A DNA stretch of 64,000 nucleotides from Streptomyces lavendofoliae (GTDB taxonomy: Bacteria; Actinomycetota; Actinomycetes; Streptomycetales; Streptomycetaceae), in NCBI RefSeq assembly GCF_014649735.1, contig NZ_BMTP01000001.1, positions 558,001 to 622,000 on the forward strand, written 5' to 3'. The translations under genes were made by a program, and so were the position numbers. Under the pieces are notes generated by a model. That model saw nothing but the letters and a program-made list of their open reading frames with translations, was not told the DNA's origin and made no database searches. Each line of letters begins with the position of its first letter. The stretch's first letter is position 1. This document shows positions 36,527 to 44,593 of this stretch, piece after piece.

Positions 36527-37942
36527 GTGACGTCTCGAAAGCCTGATGAGCAACTGGCGCGCAATTCCAGACTCCGACTCGTCCGTCCGCGGCCTCTCAC
36601 CACGGCCCGACGGGCCGTGACGACCCGGCGTACCCGGCCGGTGCCGCGGCCGCCTGAGGGGACCCCGCCGCCCGCCGAACTGGCCCGACAGGCGAGGGCG
36701 GTGCTCGCCGACGCCGTGCGCATCGCCCGCTGGGCCGCCGTCGAGCGCGACCGCGATCACGACCCCCACGCCACGTCCGCCACCGAACGGGCGGCCGCCG
36801 CCCTCGGCCTGACGCCCGCTCAAGTGCGCGCCGGCTGGGACCGCGCCCGGCTCGCCGGACTCGTCGAACTGCACGGCGACACCGCGCGCCCCGGCTGGCG
36901 CCTGCGCGCCTGGGACCGGGACGACTCCGCCGTGCTGCGCGGCTGGGTCGCCCTCTTCGACGCCTGGTCGCTCGTCCACGCGGCGCCCGGCGACGTCGCC
37001 CCCGCCTCCGTCGCCGAGGTCGTGGAGGCCGTCCCCCAGGTGCTCTCCCTCCTCCAGCTCTCCGCCGGCCCGGTACTCGTCCCGGCCCTGCTCGACCTGC
37101 TCCGCCAGCGGGTCGCCGAACTCCGCGAGGAGCGCTGTGAGGTCCCCGCCCGCCACCGGGGGGAGTCCGCCGCGAACGGGCAGGCCCCCGAGCCCTGGAC
37201 CGAACCCCACCCGGACCCCGACTCGCTGCCCCGCCTGCTCGACTGGGCCCTGGAGGGCCTCGCCGCCGTCGGCGCGCTGACCCTCGGCGACGGCCAGGCC
37301 ACGCTCACCCCGCTCGGCAACTGGGCCGTGTGGGTGAAGCTGGAGCAGATCTGCGTGGCCGCGCAGAGCCCGGCCGGCCACATCGAGCAGTCCGCCGAGG
37401 ACATGCTGCGCGGCTGCGCCCGCCTCACCCCCGGCCCCGCCCGCGTCGAGTACCGCGCCTGGCTCGCCGCGCGCCCCGTCGGCAGCGCCGTCACCGAGCT
37501 GCTCGCCGTCGCGCGCGGCGAGGACGCCCTGCTGCGCGGCCTCGCCTTCGAAGCGCTCCGGGTCGTCGGCGCCCCCGCGGAGGCCGAGGTCCGGGCCGCG
37601 GCCGAAGAGGTCTGCCTGCGCCCCTACGCGCTGCTCTGGCTCGCCGAGTACGAGGGCGCCGACCCCGACGACGCCCCCGACGTCCTGACCCGCGAGGAGG
37701 CCACCTGGCTCTGGGTCGACACCGCGGCCGCCGTCGCCGACCACGGCGAGAGCACCCTCCTGGTCCGCCACCTGGAGTCCGCCGTCCAGGGGACCGTCCC
37801 CGCCCTGCTCGACGAGGTCCGGGCGGTGGGCCACCCCCGCACCGTCCAGGTCCTGGTGGCCCTGGCCGCGGCACACCCCGACCCCGCCCTCGCCAAGGCG
37901 GTGCGCCGCGCGGCCTTCCAGGTCCACACCGGCGGGGCGTGA
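36527..37942 (+). CDS. Conserved protein of unknown function, helical-repeat-like
   Basis: This 471-residue protein has an Arg-rich N-terminus (RLRLVRPRPLTTARRAVTTRRTR, in part), then a largely alpha-helical Ala/Leu-rich body. The segment ATERAAAALGLTPAQVRAGWDRARLAGLVE looks like a helix-turn-helix, and the C-terminal part resembles HEAT-like helical repeats. No catalytic motif is seen. GTG 36527 is chosen as the first plausible start after the non-coding tract. It ends four bases before the convergent VOC gene. I do not recognise a function. Confidence 0.75.
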   Translation: MTSRKPDEQLARNSRLRLVRPRPLTTARRAVTTRRTRPVPRPPEGTPPPAELARQARAVLADAVRIARWAAVERDRDHDPHATSATERAAAALGLTPAQVRAGWDRARLAGLVELHGDTARPGWRLRAWDRDDSAVLRGWVALFDAWSLVHAAPGDVAPASVAEVVEAVPQVLSLLQLSAGPVLVPALLDLLRQRVAELREERCEVPARHRGESAANGQAPEPWTEPHPDPDSLPRLLDWALEGLAAVGALTLGDGQATLTPLGNWAVWVKLEQICVAAQSPAGHIEQSAEDMLRGCARLTPGPARVEYRAWLAARPVGSAVTELLAVARGEDALLRGLAFEALRVVGAPAEAEVRAAAEEVCLRPYALLWLAEYEGADPDDAPDVLTREEATWLWVDTAAAVADHGESTLLVRHLESAVQGTVPALLDEVRAVGHPRTVQVLVALAAAHPDPALAKAVRRAAFQVHTGGA

Positions 37943-37946
37943 CCCC

Positions 37947-38351
37947 CTAGACCGCGGCGCCGCCGGGGGCGTACGTCCCGAAGCTCCAGACGTTCCCCTC
38001 GGCGTCCCGCGCCATGTAGTCCCGCGAGCCGTACTCCTGGTCCGTGGGCGGCATGAGGATCTCCACCCCGTGCTCCACGGCCCGGGCGTGGTGCGCGTCG
38101 GGGTCCTCCACCACCACGTACACCCCGACCGGGCCCGCGCCCGCCATGGCCCTGGCGAAGACCCCGTCCCCGCCCCTGGTGCCCAGCATCACCATGCCGT
38201 TCCCGTGCGCCAGCTCGGAGTGGACCACGCGGCCGTCCTCGCCCTCGTACACACTCACCTCGGTGAAGCCGAACGCCTCCTTCAGCGTTCTGATGGCCGC
38301 CTTCGCGTCCTCGTACAGGATCGTCGGATAGATGCTCGGTACGTGCGTCAT
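37947..38351 (-). CDS. VOC superfamily (glyoxalase/bleomycin resistance-like) protein
   Basis: This 134-residue protein has the paired beta-alpha-beta-beta-beta units of the vicinal oxygen chelate fold: IYPTILYEDAKAAIRTLKEAFGF, then VYVVVEDPDAHHARAVEHG, and the late SRDYMARDAEGNVWSFG. Metal ligand identity is uncertain. It may act as a dioxygenase, glyoxalase or antibiotic-binding protein. ATG 38351 is favoured by GGAGA nine bases upstream over an in-frame GTG at 38360. Confidence 0.85.
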   Translation of the reverse strand: MTHVPSIYPTILYEDAKAAIRTLKEAFGFTEVSVYEGEDGRVVHSELAHGNGMVMLGTRGGDGVFARAMAGAGPVGVYVVVEDPDAHHARAVEHGVEILMPPTDQEYGSRDYMARDAEGNVWSFGTYAPGGAAV

Positions 38352-38664
38352 GCTGATCACTCTCCGATTCGGCGCTCGTCCCCGACCTCATGACCTGGGG
38401 TTTCGACCTTTCGACCGTGCGACGGTGATCCGGTTCTCGGCTGGTGCCCAGTCTGGCAGCCGCCCCCGGCGACGGGGTCCGGAGCGCTCGCCGCTCACCG
38501 GAAGGTGTTGAGCCGGGCCGTGTCGCCACCGGCGACGCGGCCGCCGTGCATGCGCCGGGCGCCGGGCGCGCGGTCGTGGCGGCCCGCGCGGCCACCGCCC
38601 GCCGCGCCCGGCGGCGGGTCGCTCCGGGCTCCAGCGTGACCGAAAAGCAGTTGCAGCCGCCCGT
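38352..38664. other. Intergenic region between VOC and ABC-F genes
   Basis: No gene is supported in this stretch. It leads to the leaderless-type promoter and short leader frame before the ABC-F gene. I see no clear hairpin or repeat of note. Confidence 0.4.
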
Positions 38665-38670
38665 TAGACT
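38665..38670 (+). promoter_or_regulatory. -10 box upstream of the leader frame of the ABC-F gene
   Basis: TAGACT, a good Streptomyces -10, ends seven bases before the ATG of a 7-codon frame. Transcription would start at or beside that ATG, so the short frame would be translated without a leader. Confidence 0.5.
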
Positions 38671-38677
38671 GGCCCGT

Positions 38678-38701
38678 ATGGCCATTCTCCCCGTGCATTA
38701 G
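38678..38701 (+). CDS. Possible 7-residue leader peptide MAILPVH
   Basis: ATG to TAG encodes MAILPVH. It begins seven bases after a TAGACT -10 box and ends 66 bases before the start of the ABC-F ATPase gene. ABC-F genes for antibiotic resistance are often controlled by ribosome stalling on short leader peptides, so this frame may sense ribosome-targeting drugs. That is an inference. Nothing proves it is translated. Confidence 0.4.
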   Translation: MAILPVH

Positions 38702-38767
38702 ACCGGCGTCGAAGCCACCGCACCCGCCGTCCTTCCGCCGTCTTCCCCACCGCCCTGGAGTCTGTCC

Positions 38768-40366
38768 GTGATCACCGCTTCCGGCATCGAGCTGCGCGCC
38801 GGCGCCCGCGTCCTCATCGAGTCCGCCTCGTTCCGCATCGCCAAGGGCGACCGCATCGGCCTGGTCGGCCGCAACGGCGCCGGCAAGACCACCCTCACCA
38901 AGTGCCTCGCCGGCGAGGGGGTCCCGGCGGGCGGCACGATCGCCCGCTCCGGCGAGGTGGGGTACCTCCCGCAGGACCCCCGCACCGGTGACCTCGACGT
39001 CCTCGCCCGGGACCGGATCCTCTCCGCCCGCGGTCTCGACACCCTGCTGCGCAAGATGCGGCAGAACGAGGAGCGCATCGCGAACGGCTCGGGCGCCACC
39101 CGCGAGAAGGCGCTGCGCCAGTACGAGCGGCAGGAGACCGAGTTCCTCACCAAGGGCGGGTACGCCGCCGAGGCCGAGGCCGCCACCATCGCCGCCGCCC
39201 TCGGACTCCCCGACCGGGTCCTCGGCCAGCCGCTGCACACCCTCTCCGGCGGCCAGCGCCGCCGCGTCGAGCTGGCCCGCATCCTGTTCTCGGACGCCGA
39301 CACCCTGCTCCTCGACGAGCCGACCAACCACCTCGACGCCGACTCGATCGTCTGGCTGCGCGACTACCTCAAGACGTACCGGGGCGGCTTCATCGTCATC
39401 TCCCACGATGTCGACCTCGTCGAGACCGTCGTGAACAAGGTCTTCTACCTGGACGCCAACCGGTCGACGATCGACATCTACAACATGGGCTGGAAGCTCT
39501 ACCAGCAGCAGCGCGAGGCCGACGAGAAGCGCCGCAAGCGCGAGCGCGCCAACGCCGAGAAGAAGGCCGCGGCCCTGAACTCGCAGGCCGACAAGATGCG
39601 GGCCAAGGCGACCAAGACCGTCGCCGCGCAGAACATGGCCCGCCGCGCCGAGCGGCTGCTGTCCGGACTCGAAGAGGTCCGCGCCTCCGACAAGGTCGCC
39701 AAGCTCCGCTTCCCCGAGCCCGCGCCCTGCGGGAAGACCCCGCTCACGGCCGAGGGGCTCTCGAAGTCGTACGGGTCGCTGGAGATCTTCACCGACGTGG
39801 ACCTCGCCATCGACAAGGGGTCGCGGGTCGTCATCCTCGGCCTCAACGGCGCGGGCAAGACGACGCTGCTGCGGCTGCTCGCCGGGGTGGAGAAGCCCGA
39901 CACCGGCCAGGTCACCCCGGGGCACGGCCTCAAGCTGGGCTACTACGCCCAGGAGCACGAGACCCTGGACCCCGACCGCACCGTCCTGGAGAACATGCGG
40001 TCCGCCGCGCCCGACCTCGACCTCGTCGAGGTGCGCAAGACACTCGGCTCCTTCCTCTTCTCCGGCGACGACGTCGACAAGCCCGCGGGCGTCCTGTCCG
40101 GCGGTGAGAAGACCCGGCTGGCGCTGGCCACCCTGGTCGTCTCCTCGGCCAACGTCCTGCTCCTCGACGAGCCGACGAACAACCTCGACCCGGCCAGCCG
40201 CGAGGAGATCCTCGGCGCCCTGCGCACCTACAAGGGCGCCGTCGTCCTCGTCACGCACGACGAGGGCGCCGTCGACGCGCTCCAGCCGGAGCGGATCATC
40301 CTGCTGCCGGACGGCGTCGAGGACCTGTGGGGCGCCGACTACGCGGACCTCGTGGCCCTGGCGTGA
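38768..40366 (+). CDS. ABC-F family ATPase (ribosome-associated)
   Basis: This 532-residue soluble protein has two ABC domains and no membrane part. The first Walker A is GRNGAGKT (34-41) with signature LSGGQ (159-163). The second Walker A is GLNGAGKT (358-365) with signature LSGGE (443-447). Between the domains is the basic helical P-site tRNA interaction linker (about 245-310, rich in Glu/Lys/Arg). Such proteins act at the ribosome E site, either in translation control (EttA-like) or antibiotic protection. The GTG start has GGAG eight bases upstream. A 7-codon leader frame precedes it. Confidence 0.93.
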   Translation: MITASGIELRAGARVLIESASFRIAKGDRIGLVGRNGAGKTTLTKCLAGEGVPAGGTIARSGEVGYLPQDPRTGDLDVLARDRILSARGLDTLLRKMRQNEERIANGSGATREKALRQYERQETEFLTKGGYAAEAEAATIAAALGLPDRVLGQPLHTLSGGQRRRVELARILFSDADTLLLDEPTNHLDADSIVWLRDYLKTYRGGFIVISHDVDLVETVVNKVFYLDANRSTIDIYNMGWKLYQQQREADEKRRKRERANAEKKAAALNSQADKMRAKATKTVAAQNMARRAERLLSGLEEVRASDKVAKLRFPEPAPCGKTPLTAEGLSKSYGSLEIFTDVDLAIDKGSRVVILGLNGAGKTTLLRLLAGVEKPDTGQVTPGHGLKLGYYAQEHETLDPDRTVLENMRSAAPDLDLVEVRKTLGSFLFSGDDVDKPAGVLSGGEKTRLALATLVVSSANVLLLDEPTNNLDPASREEILGALRTYKGAVVLVTHDEGAVDALQPERIILLPDGVEDLWGADYADLVALA

Positions 40367-40387
40367 CGCGGCGCGGGACCCCGGCGC

Positions 40388-40405
40388 GGGACCCGGCCGG
40401 GTCCC
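40388..40405 (+). terminator. Possible terminator after the ABC-F gene
   Basis: GGGACCCGGCCGGGTCCC is an 18-bp perfect palindrome about 20 bases after the ABC-F stop. As a hairpin it would have a 7-bp stem and a 4-base loop. Confidence 0.5.
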
Positions 40406-40462
40406 CACGAGCCGCCGGTGCGGCCCGCGCGGCGTGTGACCGGAGCTCCGAGCGTCCGTGTC

Positions 40463-40713
40463 TGGATCATTCGGCTTACGCGTGATCCATCATCTGAGTG
40501 AGTACGTCTCGTACCGCGGCGTGGCGCCGAGCGGACTTCCCGGCCCGGCACCACGCCGCGTTTTCTTTCCCTCCACCCCGCTGACCTGGTACGACGCCTC
40601 CTGCGCCGGTCCGGGCGCGGGCTCTCGGCCCGGACGGCGGGCCCGGGGCGGCGAAACCTTGCGGCACGGACCTTGTCGAATGGCTGGCCAGGAGGCGCCC
40701 GAGGGGTGATCAT
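40463..40713. promoter_or_regulatory. GATC-containing sites upstream of gbn
   Basis: Within the 384-base gap before gbn, GATCAT occurs at 40465-40470 and again at about 40708-40713. TGGATCA (40463-40469) pairs with TGATCCA (40483-40489) as an inverted repeat. Gbn is known to bind GATC-centred sites, so autoregulation is plausible. No other gene was seen in the gap. Confidence 0.4.
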
Positions 40714-40750
40714 GAGAAGACCAGAGCGCACTTCCCATGAGGAGGCACGG

Positions 40751-40972
40751 GTGGCCGAGACTCTGAAGAAGGGCAGCCGGGTGACCGGCGCCGCGCGCGA
40801 CAAGCTCGCGGCAGACCTGAAGAAGAAGTACGACTCCGGTGCGAGCATCCGGGCATTGGCCGAGGAGACGGGCCGGTCCTACGGATTCGTCCACCGGATG
40901 CTGAGCGAATCCGGAGTCACGCTGCGTGGACGCGGCGGAGCGACGCGAGGCAAGAAGGCCGCTTCGGCCTGA
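40751..40972 (+). CDS. gbn: Gbn-like GATC-binding nucleoid-associated protein
   Basis: This 73-residue basic protein has a single helix-turn-helix (SIRALAEETGRSYGFVHRMLSE, in part) and a Lys/Arg/Gly-rich tail GGATRGKKAASA. Length and sequence agree with my memory of S. coelicolor SCO1839 (Gbn), a nucleoid-associated protein that binds GATC sites and influences development. The GTG start is fixed by a GGAGG ribosome site just upstream. Longer open frames to 40673 lack support. The neighbouring ABC-F and crotonase genes match the S. coelicolor order. Confidence 0.88.
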   Translation: MAETLKKGSRVTGAARDKLAADLKKKYDSGASIRALAEETGRSYGFVHRMLSESGVTLRGRGGATRGKKAASA

Positions 40973-41118
40973 CGGCCCCAGCGACCCGACATCCCGAGCG
41001 CGGCTCGTCCGGCCCCACCGGTTCCGGCAGGGCCACCCGGTCGATCGCAGTGTCGACCGGGTGGTTACTGTTCAGTCACTTGATGGCTGCACTGCTCCAC
41101 CGGACCCGGAGGCGCCCC

Positions 41119-41919
41119 ATGACCTCGCTCGACCCAGTCCTCGAAGTGCTCGACAAGGACGGTGTACGGCTCACCGTCGAGGACGCCGTTGCCACGGTGA
41201 CTTTGACCAATCCGGCCAAGCGCAACGCCCAGTCCCCCGCTCTGTGGCGGGCGTTGACGGAGGCCGGCCGGTTGCTGCCGGGCAACGTGCGGGTCGTGGT
41301 GCTGCGCGGTGAGGGCAAGTCCTTCTCCGCCGGACTCGACCGGCAGGCGTTCACGCCGGAGGGCTTCGACGGTGAGCCGTCGTTCCTCGATCTGGCACGC
41401 GGCTCCGACGCCGGACTCGACGCCGTCATCACCGAGTACCAGGAGGCATTCACCTGGTGGCGCCGTAACGACATCGTGTCGATCGCGGCCGTGCAGGGGC
41501 ACGCGATCGGCGCGGGCTTCCAGCTCGCCCTGGCCTGCGACCTCCGGGTCGTCGCGCAGGACGTGCAGTTCGCGATGCGCGAGACCGGTCTGGGCCTCGT
41601 GCCCGACCTGACCGGCACGCACCCGCTCGTCGCGGCGGTCGGCTACGCCCGCGCGCTGGAGATCTGCGCCACCGGCCGGTTCGTCCACGCCGACGAGGCC
41701 GAGCGCATCGGGCTGGCCAACCTCGTCGTGGCCGCCGGCGACCTCGACGGCGCGGTACGGGACCTGGCGGGCGCGCTGCTGGCGGCACCGCGCGACGCGG
41801 TCATCGAGACCAAGGCACTGCTGCGCGGCGCCCAGGAGCGTACGTACGAGGAGCAGCGGACGGCCGAGCGTGCCGCGCAGGCGCGCCGCCTGCGCGACCT
41901 GGCCGGTCTGGCCGACTAG
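41119..41919 (+). CDS. Enoyl-CoA hydratase/isomerase family protein (crotonase fold)
   Basis: This 266-residue crotonase has the two oxyanion-hole segments GKSFSAGLD and GHAIGAGFQLALACDLR. The region of the catalytic acid reads RETGLGLVPDLTG, with Asp where many hydratases have Glu, so isomerase or another crotonase reaction is possible. GGAGG precedes ATG 41119. It follows gbn as in S. coelicolor. Function beyond acyl-CoA metabolism cannot be assigned. Confidence 0.88.
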   Translation: MTSLDPVLEVLDKDGVRLTVEDAVATVTLTNPAKRNAQSPALWRALTEAGRLLPGNVRVVVLRGEGKSFSAGLDRQAFTPEGFDGEPSFLDLARGSDAGLDAVITEYQEAFTWWRRNDIVSIAAVQGHAIGAGFQLALACDLRVVAQDVQFAMRETGLGLVPDLTGTHPLVAAVGYARALEICATGRFVHADEAERIGLANLVVAAGDLDGAVRDLAGALLAAPRDAVIETKALLRGAQERTYEEQRTAERAAQARRLRDLAGLAD

Positions 41920-41946
41920 GGCCTGACCTCCGGATACTGCCGGCCT

Positions 41947-41964
41947 CGCGTGCCCCCGCACGCG
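41947..41964. terminator. Terminator hairpin between convergent genes
   Basis: CGCGTGC and GCACGCG (7 bp) flank a CCCC loop between the crotonase gene and the convergent P10-family gene. Confidence 0.55.
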
Positions 41965-42013
41965 CGTATGCCGCGTGGTGGTCGGCCGCTGATGGCCCCC
42001 GTCACCCGACGCC

Positions 42014-42745
42014 CTAGCCCGGCTCGGCGACGACGTCGGTGACCACCACGGTCACCGGCAGGTCGCCGCCGACGGCCCCGCGCACCGCCCGTGCCACGTC
42101 CAGGGCACGGTGGCCCGGGGCCGTCGCCAGTTCCACCCGCAGCCGGCCGGCCATCCGGTGCACGGGAGGGCCCAGCACCGCCGTCAGCCGTGCCACCCCG
42201 GGAACGGCGGCCGCCGCGACCGCCACGGGATCCGCGGGGTCCGCCGGGTCCGCGGGGTCGGGCTCCGCGGGCGCGGACCGCTCCACCGGGGGGTCCGCGG
42301 GGGCGGTTCCCCCGGGTGGGGGAGCGGCGGCCGGCGGATCCGGCGGAGCGTCCAGGAGGGCCGTCACCCGCAGGTCCACCGCCGACACGGTCAGCCCGAG
42401 CCGCTGCTCCGACGCCACCGCCAGAGCCGTCCGCAACCGCTCCGCCACCTCCGGCAGCGGTACGCCGTACCCGGCGGCGAAGTCCGCCTCGATCCGCAGC
42501 GGCCCCGGCGGTACCGCCGCCGGCGGGGCCGGGAGGGCGGGCGTGGACGCGCCACCCGGCTCCGCGAGCCCGATCCGCAGCCGGCCGGGATCGACCCCCG
42601 GCACCTGCCGGGCCGCCCGCCGCAGCACCGCGTCCACGGCGTGCTCCGCGATCCACGCCCCGTCCGCGGGGCCACCCAGCGCGAGCAGCCGGCCCAGACC
42701 GATCCGGCTCCTGACCGTTGCCACCCATCCGTCAGACGTCGTCAT
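42014..42745 (-). CDS. Asp23-like 'nucleopolyhedrovirus P10 family' protein
   Basis: This 243-residue protein, conserved in Streptomyces, is usually given the uninformative P10 name. It has two short alpha/beta parts resembling Asp23/Gls24 units: about residues 30-125 with VDAVLRRAARQVPGV, and about 180-243 with ALDVARAVRGAVGGDLPVTVVVTDV. They are joined by a Pro/Asp-rich repeat linker (DPADPADPADPV). It is divergent from the Asp23 gene cluster with 90 bases between, so a role in the same envelope-stress system is likely. Confidence 0.75.
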   Translation of the reverse strand: MTTSDGWVATVRSRIGLGRLLALGGPADGAWIAEHAVDAVLRRAARQVPGVDPGRLRIGLAEPGGASTPALPAPPAAVPPGPLRIEADFAAGYGVPLPEVAERLRTALAVASEQRLGLTVSAVDLRVTALLDAPPDPPAAAPPPGGTAPADPPVERSAPAEPDPADPADPADPVAVAAAAVPGVARLTAVLGPPVHRMAGRLRVELATAPGHRALDVARAVRGAVGGDLPVTVVVTDVVAEPG

Positions 42746-42835
42746 CCCCCCAGCCTGCCGTATCCCCGGCGCGAGATCCGGATACCACCCTTAATGTGAG
42801 CGAAAGAGACCAAAGCCCCCCGAAGGGACATGGTG

Positions 42836-43345
42836 ATGACCGACGCGTCGCAGTCCACCCAGGCCGACGAGGCCGCGAAGGCGGCCCGGGTCAAGGAACC
42901 GGCGGCCGAGGAGACCAGGAGGGCCTCCATGGCCAAGCGGGGCGGGAGCACCGGTGACCCGGCGTCCCGCGGGCGCACCACCGTCGCCGACGGGGTCGTC
43001 GAGAAGATCGCCGGGCTGGCGGCGCGCGACGTCGTCGGCGTCCACGCGATGGGCAGCGGTATGTCCCGCACGTTCGGCGCGGTGCGCGACCGGGTCCCCG
43101 GGGGCAGGCCGGACGTCACGCGTGGGGTGAAGGCCGAGGTCGGAGAGGTGCAGACGGCACTGGACCTGGAGATCGTCGTCGAGTACGGCGTCTCGATCCG
43201 GGACGTCGCCCGCGCGGTGCGCGAGAACGTCGTCTCGGCGGTCGAGCGGATGGCCGGTTTGGAGGTCGTCGAGGTGAACGTCGCGGTGAGCGATGTGAAG
43301 CTGCCGGAGGACGAGGAAGAAGAGCCGGAGAGCCGGCTCCAGTAG
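42836..43345 (+). CDS. Asp23/Gls24 family envelope stress protein
   Basis: This 169-residue protein has a polar N-terminal extension (about 45 residues), then the Asp23 domain: TTVADGVVEKIAGLAARDVVGVHAM, then LDLEIVVEYGVSIRDVARAVRENVV and GLEVVEVNVAVSDV. It ends in an acidic tail. These proteins form a cytoplasmic layer at the membrane through AmaP in Gram-positive bacteria. ATG 42836 is preceded by GAAGGGA. It is the first of five closely spaced genes. Confidence 0.92.
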   Translation: MTDASQSTQADEAAKAARVKEPAAEETRRASMAKRGGSTGDPASRGRTTVADGVVEKIAGLAARDVVGVHAMGSGMSRTFGAVRDRVPGGRPDVTRGVKAEVGEVQTALDLEIVVEYGVSIRDVARAVRENVVSAVERMAGLEVVEVNVAVSDVKLPEDEEEEPESRLQ

Positions 43346-43367
43346 CCGGCCGCTTGAGGAGCGCACG

Positions 43368-43559
43368 ATGAGCATGGCGATGATCGGCCTGTTGGCCGGA
43401 ATGGCGCTCGGCTTCGCCGGATACTTCGGCGGTTTCGGGGCGTTTCTGCTGGTGGCCGCCCTGGGGGCGGTGGGCTTCGTGGCCGGGCGGTTCCTGGACG
43501 GGGATCTGGAGCCCGGTGATCTCCTCCGGAGCCGTGACCGCGAGGACCGGCGGCGGTGA
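43368..43559 (+). CDS. Small glycine-rich membrane protein of the Asp23 cluster
   Basis: This 63-residue protein has two short hydrophobic segments rich in Gly/Ala/Phe (residues about 5-41) and a charged C-terminus (RSRDREDRRR). It lies between two asp23 genes and has the features of the small membrane proteins found in such clusters. A role in anchoring the Asp23 proteins is possible but unproven. Confidence 0.85.
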   Translation: MSMAMIGLLAGMALGFAGYFGGFGAFLLVAALGAVGFVAGRFLDGDLEPGDLLRSRDREDRRR

Positions 43560-43563
43560 CGCG

Positions 43564-43992
43564 GTGACGGGGGTCCTGGCGGCGGAGCGGGGCGCGACCA
43601 CGATCGCCGACCGCGTGGTGGCCAAGATCGCCGCCCACGCGGCACGGGAGGCGCTCGAAGGCGCACCGCCGGACGACGGCGGTACGGGGGAGAGCGGCAC
43701 GGGCGCCGGCCGGACGGGCGAGGGCGGTGCGCGCGGTACGGGAGGCGCCGTCCACGGCCGCCCGCCGCAGGCGGCCGTGGTCGTGCACCGGGACAGCGCG
43801 CGCGTCCGCATCAGCCTGGAACTCGGCTACCCCTGCGACATCGGCGCCCAGTGCGCCGCCGTGCGCCGCCAGGTGGTCCGGCGCGTGCGGACCCTGGCGG
43901 GCATGGAGGTGCCTGAGGTGGCGGTCCAGGTGGAACGGCTGCACTCCCCGTACACCCGGGGGCACGACAAGAGCGTCGGGAGGGTCCGATGA
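43564..43992 (+). CDS. Asp23/Gls24 family protein, second copy
   Basis: This 142-residue protein contains ATTIADRVVAKIAAHAAREAL, a Gly/Thr-rich loop, and VRISLELGYPCDIGAQCAAVRRQVVRRV followed by MEVPEVAVQVERL. This is the same domain as the first copy but with an inserted flexible loop. The GTG start is five bases after the upstream stop. Its own stop overlaps the next start (ATGA). Confidence 0.85.
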   Translation: MTGVLAAERGATTIADRVVAKIAAHAAREALEGAPPDDGGTGESGTGAGRTGEGGARGTGGAVHGRPPQAAVVVHRDSARVRISLELGYPCDIGAQCAAVRRQVVRRVRTLAGMEVPEVAVQVERLHSPYTRGHDKSVGRVR

Positions 43993-44588
43993 GCTCGGCC
44001 GCGCCCGGCGGACCCGTACCCGTGCTGGAGGAGCCGGCGCGGGGCGGTCCGCACCGCTTCTGGTCCGTGCGCCGCGTCCCGGCCGCCCTGCTCGCCCTGC
44101 TGGTCCTGGCCGGTGCGGGCCTGGTGCTGTACGACGTCGCCTCGGTGTGGGCCGGGCGGCCCGGGATGCGCTGGCGCCGCACCCTCGCGGACGACCTGGC
44201 CGTCCGGCAGCTCGACGACGTGGCGGTGCTCGCCGGAGCCGCGGTCGCCGTCGCCCTGGGCCTGTGGCTCCTGGCCCTGGCCTGCACACCCGGCCTGCGC
44301 TCCGTCCTGACCATGCGGCGCGGCGACGGGCCGTTGCACGCCGGGCTCCGGCGCGAGGCGGTGGAGGTCGTGCTGCGCGACCGGGCGATGGCGGTGGCGG
44401 GCGTGCAGTCCGTACGGGTACGGGCCGGGCGCCACAAGGCCGCGGTACGGGCGGTGGCCCATTTCCGCGAACTCGACCATGTGCACGCCGACCTGGACAC
44501 CGCGCTGCGGGCCGCGGTCGGGGAACTCGGCCTCGCCCGGCCGCCGCACCTGTCCGTGCACGTCGCGCGACCGGCCCGGAAGGGGTGA
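43989..44588 (+). CDS. DUF6286-type membrane protein of the Asp23 cluster
   Basis: This 199-residue protein has two membrane segments (about residues 31-55 and 80-102) and a C-terminal soluble part of about 90 residues. That part looks like a degenerate Asp23/AmaP domain (AVAGVQSVRVRAGRHKAAVRA; LDTALRAAVGELGL). It is translationally coupled to the gene before it. It is probably a membrane partner of the Asp23 layer. Confidence 0.85.
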   Translation: MSSAAPGGPVPVLEEPARGGPHRFWSVRRVPAALLALLVLAGAGLVLYDVASVWAGRPGMRWRRTLADDLAVRQLDDVAVLAGAAVAVALGLWLLALACTPGLRSVLTMRRGDGPLHAGLRREAVEVVLRDRAMAVAGVQSVRVRAGRHKAAVRAVAHFRELDHVHADLDTALRAAVGELGLARPPHLSVHVARPARKG

Positions 44589-44593
44589 AGGGC

